Assembly (NCBI RefSeq): GCF_029338235.1
Contig: NZ_CP119786.1
Coordinates: forward strand, 124,001 to 188,000
Direction of reading: 5' to 3'
Source: Haloarcula rara
GTDB lineage: Archaea; Halobacteriota; Halobacteria; Halobacteriales; Haloarculaceae
DNA: 64,000 nucleotides
The notes below the pieces were generated by a model. That model had not been told where the DNA came from, made no database searches, and worked only from the letters and a program-made list of their open reading frames with translations. Position 1 is the stretch's first letter. The number at the start of each line of letters is the position of its first letter. The position numbers and the translations under genes were made by a program. Shown here in pieces: positions 17,376 through 27,576 of the stretch.

Positions 17376-18361
17376 GCCGTCGTCACCTCCCGCTCCTCGG
17401 AGAGGTCGATCTGTCGACGCTCGTCGTCCCTGACATCGATGTCGAGGACCGGCTCCACCTCGGCGTCGAAGGTCTCCGTGGCGAGGAAGTACGCGAGTTC
17501 GTACAGCTTCCGTAGCGTCTCGATTTCACGGTCCCGGACTCGGCGCTGGCCGGGTTCGCTGACCATCTCGCCGTCGCGCTCGAAGGTCTTCCAGCGCTCC
17601 TCGACCACCTTGAACGCGGAGCCGCGTGCCTCCCACATCGCGTCCATGAGGCTCTCTCGGTCGCCGATGCTGACCGGCGTCGCGAACTCGGGGGTCGACT
17701 CGAACTGGTCGCGGTACTGCTGGTGGGCGTTGGTCTGGCCCACGCCCGAGGGGACGACACAGGCGAGGCCGACCTCTATGTCCAGTTGCGTCTCCATGTT
17801 GCCGACGAGTTCGCCCAGCCCATCGAGGCTCAGATTGCCCTTCCCAGCCGGTTTGACCGGCGCGACCAGCGTGCGAAGCGCGAAGATAGCGTTGTACAGC
17901 AGGTCCTCCGCGCGGGCGTTCGGATCGATGAGTATAGCATCATACTGTTTATGAAGTTCCTCCCGCTCCCACAGCAGGTCATAGAGGAGCTCGAACCGCG
18001 GGTACTCCTCGCGGCTCATGTTCTGCATCCCCGTCTCGTAGGATATCTTCTGCTCAAGATTCGAGGTGAAATCGCCCAGCATATCGTGGCTCGGGATGAT
18101 GTCGACGCCCTCGGCGGTCGTCTCGATGAGGTCTGCGAAGAGACCATCGGGCATATCCAGTACGTGTTTGACGAGGTTGTCCGCGTCCGGATCGCTCCGA
18201 CTTTCGCCGGCGTCGAAGAGGCTGGTCAGATTCCCCTCCTGTGGGTCCAGGTCGATGACAAGCGTCCGCAGCCCCATCCGCTGGAGGGCCACCGCGAGGT
18301 TGGCTGTCATCGTCGTCTTGTACGTCCCGCCAGACTCCGAGTACACGACGGCCGTTATCAT
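17372..18361 (-). CDS. parA: ParA/Soj-family partition ATPase
   Basis: The 329-residue protein carries the deviant Walker A motif SESGGTYKTTMTANLAVAL at residues 8-17 and onward, Walker B-like TLVIDLDPQEGN near 33, and YDAILIDPNA near 140. These are the marks of ParA/MinD/Soj ATPases that position DNA on the nucleoid. It has no N-terminal DNA-binding extension, so it is of the short type. The next gene overlaps by 4 bp and a phased repeat array begins 33 bp upstream, so the operon and array look like one partition locus. Confidence 0.87.
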   Translation of the reverse strand: MITAVVYSESGGTYKTTMTANLAVALQRMGLRTLVIDLDPQEGNLTSLFDAGESRSDPDADNLVKHVLDMPDGLFADLIETTAEGVDIIPSHDMLGDFTSNLEQKISYETGMQNMSREEYPRFELLYDLLWEREELHKQYDAILIDPNARAEDLLYNAIFALRTLVAPVKPAGKGNLSLDGLGELVGNMETQLDIEVGLACVVPSGVGQTNAHQQYRDQFESTPEFATPVSIGDRESLMDAMWEARGSAFKVVEERWKTFERDGEMVSEPGQRRVRDREIETLRKLYELAYFLATETFDAEVEPVLDIDVRDDERRQIDLSEEREVTTA

Positions 18362-18393
18362 AGTGGGGTCTGTTGTGTGCCTATCTCATAAAT

Positions 18394-18776
18394 CTGTGTC
18401 AGACATTTGTGCCAGGTATCTGTAATTGCTGTCTGTAACAGTTATCTGTAACTAACATATGAGACGCTCGCTGTACCGTGTTTTTCAGAACAACAAGAGA
18501 GTTGTGGCGTAAATCTGTAACAGACATCTGTTACAGTCTTCTACAACAGATATCCATCCCAGAAAATTGTGTCAGACGTCTACAACAGAAATCAATGAGT
18601 AGCATCTGCCACAGGTCACCGGGACAGTAGCCCCGGCTATCGGGAACAGACGACTGTGACAGACCGACTCGAGTGACTGCTCGATATCGACGCGCGGACA
18701 GACGACACCAGCCCAGAGGGGACAGAGCCAACAATAGGCATATATCACAGATATCTGTTACAGACAGTCGTGGCAG
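18394..18776. repeat. 13-bp-phased 9-mer array, candidate centromere and parA operator
   Basis: Nine-base units near CTGTNACAG begin at 18394, 18407, 18420, 18433, 18446, 18515, 18528, 18541, 18567, 18580, 18606, 18619, 18641, 18654, 18742, 18755 and 18768. Within runs, starts differ by 13 bp or, at two missing units, by 26. Units at 18420, 18446, 18619, 18641, 18742 and 18768 are degenerate. The best pair, at 18515-18536, is almost a perfect 22-bp palindrome. No gene lies in the 515-bp spacer 18362-18876. Confidence 0.75.
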
Positions 18777-18876
18777 AGTGCTGCTACTGTGGGCTGGGCC
18801 GATACCCCAACGAGGGCGCCACGGTCGACCAGCAACCACCGGTGTCGCAGTGTACGACCGAGTTCCGAAAGGACCG

Positions 18877-21498
<2,622 letters not shown>

Positions 21499-21570
21499 CG
21501 CGAAATCAAGGGGGCGTCCCCTGAAGGACCTCGGCTACGGTTTTGTGTCTGGCGTGCAACACGTTCGAGT

Positions 21571-21861
21571 ATGGCACCCGTCAAGCGGCTGGTCGTCGAC
21601 ATTCTGAAACCACACGACCCCCCACTGGCCGAGTTCACCGCCCACGTCGCCGACGTCGGGAGCGTCGACGGCGTCACCGCCTCGCTCATCGAACACGACA
21701 GGGAGGTCCAGAACGTGAAACTCACCGTCGCCGGCGACGACGTCGACGTCGACGCGACGGAGGCCGAGGTAGCGGCCCTCGGCGGGACCGTCCACTCCGT
21801 CGACCAGGTGTCCTGTGGTGACCGGGTCGTCGAGGACCGCCCGGTTCCACAGGACCGCTGA
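21571..21861 (+). CDS. DUF211-family protein
   Basis: The 96-residue protein starts MAPVKRLVVDILKPHDPP and has an alternating hydrophobic pattern matching the DUF211 ferredoxin-like fold, which forms small oligomers of unknown function in archaea. I chose the ATG at 21571; a much longer frame covering the antisense of the ATPase is an artefact. It lies 72 bp from the divergent ATPase start and 6 bp before the VIT-like gene, so it probably shares that operon. Confidence 0.8.
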   Translation: MAPVKRLVVDILKPHDPPLAEFTAHVADVGSVDGVTASLIEHDREVQNVKLTVAGDDVDVDATEAEVAALGGTVHSVDQVSCGDRVVEDRPVPQDR

Positions 21862-21867
21862 GGAGCC

Positions 21868-22449
21868 GTGCCCTCGATTCGCGACACAGTGGGGCGGCTC
21901 CTTGGCGACGAGGACGTGCGGTCGATATCGCGCCGGTACTTCGTCTCCAACGGGTTCGACGGGACGCTGACCTGCATCGGCGTCGTCGTCGGTGCCGTCC
22001 TCTCGGGGGTGCCCGACGGGGTCACGGTCGTCAAAATCGGGCTGGGGGCGGCAGTCGGCCTCGGGACCTCCGCCCTCTGGAGCGTCTGGGAGATAGAGCG
22101 CGCCGAAACGAGAGCCGAGATGCTGCGCATCGAGCGAGCGATGCTCGTCGAGCTGGACGACACACGATACCAGCGGGACCAGAAGGGCGAACAGCTCGTC
22201 CACGCGACGCTGAGCGGCCTGGGACCCCTCATCGGTATCCTCGTCCCGCTCTCGCCGTTCCTCCTCGAAGGCACCGTGGTCTCGATGGTCGGGGCCGCCC
22301 TCCTCGCGGTCGCGCTGGGCATCGCCATCCTGGGCGTGTTCGGCGCGTACATGGGGTCCATATCCGGTCAGCGATGGTACGTGGCGGCGGCCCGTATGGC
22401 GCTTGCGGGCCTCGTCGTCGCCGTCATCAACGTCTTTCTCCCGGGGTAA
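21868..22449 (+). CDS. VIT/CCC1-like membrane protein
   Basis: The 193-residue protein has about four helices and the segment RRYFVSNGFDGTLTCIGVVVGA, typical of the VIT1/CCC1 superfamily, whose members carry iron or manganese, with an acidic amphipathic helix in the middle (residues ~70-110, many Glu/Arg). The GTG start at 21868 is 6 bp after the DUF211 stop. Next to a P2 cation ATPase a divalent-metal role is plausible but not proved. Confidence 0.72.
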   Translation: MPSIRDTVGRLLGDEDVRSISRRYFVSNGFDGTLTCIGVVVGAVLSGVPDGVTVVKIGLGAAVGLGTSALWSVWEIERAETRAEMLRIERAMLVELDDTRYQRDQKGEQLVHATLSGLGPLIGILVPLSPFLLEGTVVSMVGAALLAVALGIAILGVFGAYMGSISGQRWYVAAARMALAGLVVAVINVFLPG

Positions 22450-22461
22450 CCGCGCCCTCAC

Positions 22462-22893
22462 TCAGGATTGAACGCGACCGCTCAGTTCGTCCGGAACCAG
22501 TCGATAGAACTGGAAGTCGACGTCGCGGGTGGGGTGGTCGAAGATTCCGACGAGCGGAATCTCGACTCTGTGTAACCCATCGAGGGTCTCGGTCTCGATA
22601 CCGGCGCGCTCGACGTCTTCGAGGCGTCCCGCCGCGACGACACTGTGCCAGTCCTCGTCCGTTCGGTCGAACGTGACGAACGTGACATCTCGGTCGGGCA
22701 GCGGGCCCTTCGAGTGGGACTCGCCCACGGCCAGCCGGAAGTAGAAGGTCGCTTCTGCGCTGTCGTAGCCGTACGAAACTGGGACGGCGTGGGGCGGCCC
22801 CTCGTCGGTGGACAGCGAGAGCACACCCGTCCCACCCCGCCCGAGGAACTCGTCCCGTTGCTCGTCTCCCATCGCGACGCTGGTAGTCGACAT
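22462..22893 (-). CDS. Pyridoxamine 5'-phosphate oxidase-like flavin-binding protein
   Basis: The 143-residue product has the split-barrel pattern of PNPOx-like proteins: FLGRGGTGVLSLSTDEGPP near residue 18, then AVPVSYGYD. Members bind FMN, F420 or heme. The ATG at 22893 was chosen over an ATG nine codons upstream because it begins at the conserved part. It converges with the VIT-like gene and is divergent from the amphi-Trp gene. Substrate unknown. Confidence 0.8.
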   Translation of the reverse strand: MSTTSVAMGDEQRDEFLGRGGTGVLSLSTDEGPPHAVPVSYGYDSAEATFYFRLAVGESHSKGPLPDRDVTFVTFDRTDEDWHSVVAAGRLEDVERAGIETETLDGLHRVEIPLVGIFDHPTRDVDFQFYRLVPDELSGRVQS

Positions 22894-22997
22894 AGTTGTT
22901 ACGTTGACAGGAAGGGGCATAAGCCCACGGGACCCGGCCGTCGTGACACCGGGGCTAAACGAAACCGATGTAACGGTCGATGCGAACTAGTCTCGTG

Positions 22998-23282
22998 ATG
23001 ACAGACCCCGAAAACGAGCGCTCGGTCATCCGCGCGGGCCGTGACTTCGAACAGGCGTACCGACTCGACGCGAGCGAAGCCGGCGAGTTCCTCATCGCCA
23101 TCGGCGAACAGCTGCGCGACGGCGACGAACTCACTATCGTCGAGGACGAGTGGGAGCTCCCCTTCGCCTTCGGTGAGCCCGTGGAGCTGGAGATAGATTT
23201 CGAGGGGATGGGCGAACCCTCCCTCGAACTGGAGGTCGAACTGCCGGGCCGTACCGACGAGCAGGCACCCGGCGTCGAGTAG
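22998..23282 (+). CDS. amphi-Trp domain protein
   Basis: The 94-residue acidic product carries the ERSVIRAGRDFEQAYRLDAS start and the WELPFAFGEPVELEIDFEG strand of the amphi-Trp domain, a small beta structure of unknown role found in archaea and bacteria. The start at 22998 is the second ATG; the earlier one adds six residues. A related domain forms the N-terminal part of the protein at 24058. Confidence 0.7.
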   Translation: MTDPENERSVIRAGRDFEQAYRLDASEAGEFLIAIGEQLRDGDELTIVEDEWELPFAFGEPVELEIDFEGMGEPSLELEVELPGRTDEQAPGVE

Positions 23283-23305
23283 CCGCGCTCGTCCCTGGCG
23301 CGGAC

Positions 23306-23896
23306 TTACCGGCCGATACTCCGTCGAAGCCAGTCGTAGCTATCGCGAACGACAGGCATCCCGTCGTAGACCCACAGCGCGACAGCGAGCGCCCACAGCG
23401 AGAGAAAGACCAACAGTCCCCGTGAGAGGTCACCCGACAGGACGGCCGCTGCGATACCCTTCGCGTAGGGGACCACGTTACTCGTGAACTCCCCGACGAA
23501 GCTCTCTCCTTGCGACCCGCCACCGGCCGTGAGTGGCCAGAGAAGCGTATCAAGCTGGAGATCCCCGGTGGCGAGGTACGCCGGGACGATATCTCCGGGA
23601 AGGTGCAGCAGGTAGCCGGCAGCGAACGCCAGACCGAGCCGTGGTCGTCCCCGACACACGGCGACGACCACGGCGGCGACAGCGAGCGGGACCGCGGTGA
23701 AAATCGAATGCCCCAGCGTTCGCCCGCCTTCGAGCAGTCCGAACTGCCAGGCCAGCGGTTTGTCGATGAGGTCCGGAAGGAGAGCGCCGAACGCGACGAG
23801 AACTGTCTCTCGGGTCGTGGGAGCAGTTCGCGAGAACACGTGTGAGACGAGAGAGAACCCGATGTACGCGACGATCGCGTGTGTCCAGGGCATCAT
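23306..23896 (-). CDS. Membrane-bound metal-dependent hydrolase (DUF457-like)
   Basis: The 196-residue membrane protein begins MMPWTHAIVAYIGFSLVSHV and holds the histidine and aspartate residues typical of the YdjM/DUF457 family: FGALLPDLIDKPLAW, GRTLGHSIFTAV and GYLLHLPGD. The family is predicted to bind metal at these D/H residues and act within the membrane. I chose the first of two adjacent ATGs at 23896; longer frames are basic and non-conserved. Confidence 0.8.
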   Translation of the reverse strand: MMPWTHAIVAYIGFSLVSHVFSRTAPTTRETVLVAFGALLPDLIDKPLAWQFGLLEGGRTLGHSIFTAVPLAVAAVVVAVCRGRPRLGLAFAAGYLLHLPGDIVPAYLATGDLQLDTLLWPLTAGGGSQGESFVGEFTSNVVPYAKGIAAAVLSGDLSRGLLVFLSLWALAVALWVYDGMPVVRDSYDWLRRSIGR

Positions 23897-24057
23897 TGTG
23901 GTGGCGACCCCTCGGCGATATGTCACGGACTTGTCGCCCCAGCGATAAGTATGTTCGCGAGAGAGCGCAATCGGGAGGAATGGGCCTCCGAGAGTACCGG
24001 TCACAGCGACGAGGGCCATTGTTACGATAGCTGAACGCTCAGCGATGACGTGAGACC

Positions 24058-24699
24058 TTATCTGACCTCGGCGCCCCGAACGTTCGTCTTGACGCTCCGG
24101 AGTCCCTGTTTCGCTTTCTGCTTCGAGGAGTACCCTTGCCCGCCGTCGGCGATTATCTCGCCGTTGTCGTGGCGGAGCCGCCAGCGCCACTTCGCGGCGA
24201 CGTCAGCGAACAGCTCGAAGGTCGCCTTGCTGGCGCCTTCGTCTGCCTCGGGCTCGTCGTCTTTCGACTGGTCGACGACGTGGGCGCCCGGCGCGTTCGT
24301 CCGGACGCTCTCGAGGCCCTGTTTGGCCTTCTGTTTCGAGGCGTACCCCTCACTGCTGTCGGCGATGATGTTCCCGTTGTCGTGGACCAGCCGCCAGCGC
24401 CACTCCTCGGCGTTGTCTTCGTAGAGGTCGAAGGTCGCCTTGCTCCCGGGAGCGTCCGTGTCGACGGTCCCCTCCTCGGCCGGCCACTCCATCTCGATTT
24501 CGAGACTCATCGTCTCGCCCTCCTGTTCGAGTTCGACCTCGAATTCCGGGTCGGCCGGCACCTCGACGGTCACCGTCTGTTCCTCGTCGGCCGGAATCGG
24601 CTCACCGCGGCTGAGTCTGCGGGCCAGTCGGCGGAAGTACGTCGCGAGGCCGCGACGGGTTCGTGTCTCCTCGGATTCGTATAGTGGCTCGTCTGACAT
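24058..24699 (-). CDS. amphi-Trp plus two YegP-type (DUF1508) repeats
   Basis: The 213-residue product has an acidic N-terminal amphi-Trp-like domain (residues ~1-80) and two YegP-like repeats (~85-140 and ~155-210). Each repeat has W-R-W-R-L, a DNGxIIADxxxGY loop and the helix SKQKAKQGL. YegP domains are small dimers of unknown function, often linked to DNA or stress. The two repeats are similar enough to be a recent internal duplication. The ATG at 24699 is preceded by an AT-rich box. Confidence 0.8.
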   Translation of the reverse strand: MSDEPLYESEETRTRRGLATYFRRLARRLSRGEPIPADEEQTVTVEVPADPEFEVELEQEGETMSLEIEMEWPAEEGTVDTDAPGSKATFDLYEDNAEEWRWRLVHDNGNIIADSSEGYASKQKAKQGLESVRTNAPGAHVVDQSKDDEPEADEGASKATFELFADVAAKWRWRLRHDNGEIIADGGQGYSSKQKAKQGLRSVKTNVRGAEVR

Positions 24700-24792
24700 A
24701 CAGAGTGGTAAACAGATGGAAAACATATAGTCGTATCCCAGAACCGGGCCCAATCCTTTACCTGTCCGGCCACCCGAGAGGTAAGCGAGTAG

Positions 24793-25212
24793 ATGAACCC
24801 CACAGCGCCACCGCCGGCGGAGCCGGATGCGGAGCCGCCGGTCCCCTGTGACGCCTGCCGGAACGCGCTCGCGTCGGTGTCACGGGACAGCGTCGCCTTT
24901 CTGCTGCTGGACCAGTTCACCCTCCCGGTTGTCGGCTGTCGGGACCACCTGGAGCAGTTCCGGGCCGTCTGTGGTTTCACGACGGACGGCCGGGCGGAAC
25001 TGCTTTCCCACCAACCGGCCGGCGGCATCACCTGTCCCGCCTGTCGCCGCTCGTCACACGCCGCAGGCCACGCGATGGTGCCGGTCGAGGGCGGTGCGGC
25101 GGTGCTGCTTGGCTGTCCGGACCACCAGTCGGAAATCGCCAGCCGGTACCAGGCCGGGCAGCGTACCCGGCGTCAGTTGACCGACGACCTCGACTCCTTT
25201 CGCTCCGTCTGA
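24793..25212 (+). CDS. Cysteine-rich putative zinc-binding protein
   Basis: The 139-residue product has two CxxC pairs (PCDACRNAL near residue 18 and TCPACRRSSH near 79) plus GCRDH and GCPDH, each a Cys-Asp-His near a later position. This is a repeated CxxC...CxDH pattern that could form two zinc sites of four ligands each. The Pro-rich start and Arg-rich end look disordered. No family is known to me. It converges with the small membrane protein upstream of htpX. Confidence 0.6.
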   Translation: MNPTAPPPAEPDAEPPVPCDACRNALASVSRDSVAFLLLDQFTLPVVGCRDHLEQFRAVCGFTTDGRAELLSHQPAGGITCPACRRSSHAAGHAMVPVEGGAAVLLGCPDHQSEIASRYQAGQRTRRQLTDDLDSFRSV

Positions 25213-25226
25213 CGGTCGGTCCGGCC

Positions 25227-25454
25227 TCAGAGAGCGATGAACGCGGCCACGCCGAGACAGACAACGCCGACCCCCCGCGTCGCCCACACCCACCACTGTG
25301 AGATGGGAGCGTCGCTGCCGTACTCACCGCGACGACGCCGCTGTCCGGGGCCGCCCAGTACGGACAGTTTGATCGCCGCGCGCGGGGCAGCTAGCAGAAA
25401 GAGCCCCAACAGCACGCCCAGTCCGACCGCGAGCCACTGTCGAACGTCGACCAT
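25227..25454 (-). CDS. Small two-helix membrane protein
   Basis: The 75-residue protein has hydrophobic helices at residues ~6-24 and ~56-74, with a basic loop (GQRRRRGEYG) between them. It starts 1 bp after the htpX stop, so it is probably translated from the same message. No function is recognised; a role with the membrane protease is possible. Confidence 0.65.
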   Translation of the reverse strand: MVDVRQWLAVGLGVLLGLFLLAAPRAAIKLSVLGGPGQRRRRGEYGSDAPISQWWVWATRGVGVVCLGVAAFIAL

Positions 25455-26285
25455 CTACGAGCGGAGCCGCTCGATGCGTTTCTCCGTCGGCGGGTGGGTC
25501 GAGACTATCTTCGAGAGGAAGCTGTCCGAGCCCCCGAAGATACACAGCGCGCTGACCTCTTCGTCGACCGCAGAGTGGCGGGCCCGCTGGTGGCCGCCGG
25601 ATATCTTCTCCAGTGCACGGGCGAGCGGGTCGCCACTGCCGATGGCGTCCTTAGCGTCGGCGTCGGCCACGTACTCCCGGTACCGGGAGATGGCGAGCAC
25701 GAACAGCATCACGAAGAACTGGACGATGTTCCCGACGATAATGGCCAGGAAGAAGTCGGTGATTTCGTTGTCGCCGGTAGCGAAGACGACAATCTGGGCG
25801 GCGATACCGACGATGGAGGCGATACCCTGGCCGATGACCATGGTGACCACGTCGCGGTTGGCGATGTGGGCAAGCTCGTGTGCGAGGACGCCCTCGAGTT
25901 CGTCGTCGTCGAGCAGCTGCATCAGCTCCGTCGAGACGACGACGACACCGGCGCCCTTGCGGCCGACGGCGAAGGCGTTCGGGACGCCCATCCGGGCGAC
26001 CATCAGCCGTGGCTTCTCGATGCCCATATCACGGGAGAGCTGTCTGACCTGCTGATGAATCTGGGGGTACTGCTCCTCGGGGAGGTCCTCGGCGCGGACG
26101 CTACGCAGGGCCCCCCACTTGCCGATCTTGTACTGGAACCCGATGAGCAGCACGCTTCCCGCGACCGCTATCGGCCAGATACCTGTGCCGTAGGCGGCCA
26201 TCGCGAACGCGACGACCACGAGGTAGAACCCGGCGAGGATGGCACCGACGACTGCCATCCGTATCTTCAGGCCAACGTGTTTCAT
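25455..26285 (-). CDS. htpX: HtpX-type membrane metalloprotease
   Basis: The 276-residue protein has two N-terminal helices, the zinc motif HELAHIANRD with His136, Glu137 and His140, two more helices, then EYVADADA providing the third zinc ligand. HtpX degrades damaged membrane proteins with its catalytic domain on the cytoplasmic face. I chose the ATG at 26285, although one at 26312 would add nine residues. The adjacent small membrane gene is contiguous. Confidence 0.9.
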   Translation of the reverse strand: MKHVGLKIRMAVVGAILAGFYLVVVAFAMAAYGTGIWPIAVAGSVLLIGFQYKIGKWGALRSVRAEDLPEEQYPQIHQQVRQLSRDMGIEKPRLMVARMGVPNAFAVGRKGAGVVVVSTELMQLLDDDELEGVLAHELAHIANRDVVTMVIGQGIASIVGIAAQIVVFATGDNEITDFFLAIIVGNIVQFFVMLFVLAISRYREYVADADAKDAIGSGDPLARALEKISGGHQRARHSAVDEEVSALCIFGGSDSFLSKIVSTHPPTEKRIERLRS

Positions 26286-26426
26286 ATGGGAAGTACTTGG
26301 AAACTGAGACATATAAACCCGTTTGAACACGACGAATGGAACCACGGCACGGCGACTGTTCCGACCGGACGCGACTGTGGGGATGTCTCAGGGCCGGCAG
26401 CACCGCTTGCTCGACGTGAGCGAGTG

Positions 26427-26921
26427 TCAGTCGTCGGCGGTCGGAACGGTCTCGCGTGCGGGTCCCTCGTCGCCGACAGCGTCCATACCGACGGTGTCGG
26501 CGTAGTAGACAGCGAGGCTGGCGGCCGCGCCCAGCGACAGTGACTGGGCGATAGCCCGCTCACTGTCCGGACCGTCATCGGGGTGGTGGCCGATACCGAG
26601 CCCTTCTGAGCGCAGTTCCCGGTGTGACAGCGACGTGAGACGCCGCTCTCGACACGCAGCTGTGAGAATACCGGATTCGGGATAGGTAGTAGTGACGGCG
26701 TACCCGTGGAAGACCCGGTCCGCCGAGATGATGGCCCGGACCGCTATCTCGTGGGTCGCCTCGTCACCGGTGGCCCTCAGCACGAGTTCCGGGAGCGAAT
26801 CGAATCGGTGCGTGACCTCCGGCAGTGTCGGATACGTAATCTCCAGGTCCCACGCGGCGGGGATATTACCGATGACGTCGAGGAGAATGCGCTGGTCGGT
26901 GGTTGGTGTATTGTCTGTCAT
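26427..26921 (-). CDS. Conserved-looking protein of unknown function
   Basis: The 164-residue product is soluble and acidic, with no motif I recognise. The N-terminal half (MTDNTPTTDQRILLDVIGNI, LPELVLRATGDEATHE) looks folded; the C-terminal part has an Ala-rich helix (SLGAAASLAVYYADT). The ATG at 26921 is a guess, because in-frame starts farther upstream exist. It lies between htpX and a divergent DUF2391-like gene. Confidence 0.5.
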   Translation of the reverse strand: MTDNTPTTDQRILLDVIGNIPAAWDLEITYPTLPEVTHRFDSLPELVLRATGDEATHEIAVRAIISADRVFHGYAVTTTYPESGILTAACRERRLTSLSHRELRSEGLGIGHHPDDGPDSERAIAQSLSLGAAASLAVYYADTVGMDAVGDEGPARETVPTADD

Positions 26922-27153
26922 AAGGACAGCAGCCTGAGGCTCTGTACCGGTCAAAGAGTGAGCGGTGAATCTAAACATTTCGAAGTCGGTGCGGACGCGA
27001 CACTGTCGTCGCGAGGTTCGCCTTCGAGGCAGTCTGCGGACTCGACGAGCACGCCGTCGCATATGTTCGAGGCGGCCCTGCCGCCCGCGGCAGGGGCTGG
27101 GACCAGGCTGCCCCGCCCCAACTGGTTTGGGTCAGAACCGTCAGTACGGACGT

Positions 27154-27576
27154 ATGAAGCAACGGAAGAAACACAAACTCGCGGACACTGCCCAGCAGAT
27201 AGTGGGCGGGTTTCTGCTCGCCGGTCCGTTCGTCGTCACCCAAGAAGTCTGGCTGCTCGCACGGAACATGACGATGTTCCACAGCTTCTTTCTCGTCGGG
27301 GCCATCATGGCCATCGGCTACGGCGGCCTCTACGGCGCCGACAACGACCGTGACCCCAGAACCGAGGCCGCCTTTGTCGGTATACCGGTGCGATTCATCT
27401 CGGTGATGTTCGTCGCCTTCGGCTCCGTGGGCACGCTGGCCTTTGCCATCACCGCCCCGGACCTGTTCCTCGAAGAGCTCCCCCCACGGACGACGTTGCT
27501 GGTCACCTTCCGGGCGCTCAGCGTGGCCGCGGTCTTCTCCGTCGTCGGCGCGGTGACGACGGACAGCCTGTTCTAG
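27154..27576 (+). CDS. DUF2391-like membrane protein
   Basis: The 140-residue protein has four hydrophobic segments (residues ~15-30, 42-60, 75-95 and 112-135) and a basic N-terminus (MKQRKKHKLADTAQQIVGGF). The QIVGGFLLAGPFVVTQEVW stretch matches DUF2391/TIGR02587-type small membrane proteins as I remember them. The stop overlaps by 3-4 bp the stop of the convergent TFB-like gene. Confidence 0.65.
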   Translation: MKQRKKHKLADTAQQIVGGFLLAGPFVVTQEVWLLARNMTMFHSFFLVGAIMAIGYGGLYGADNDRDPRTEAAFVGIPVRFISVMFVAFGSVGTLAFAITAPDLFLEELPPRTTLLVTFRALSVAAVFSVVGAVTTDSLF

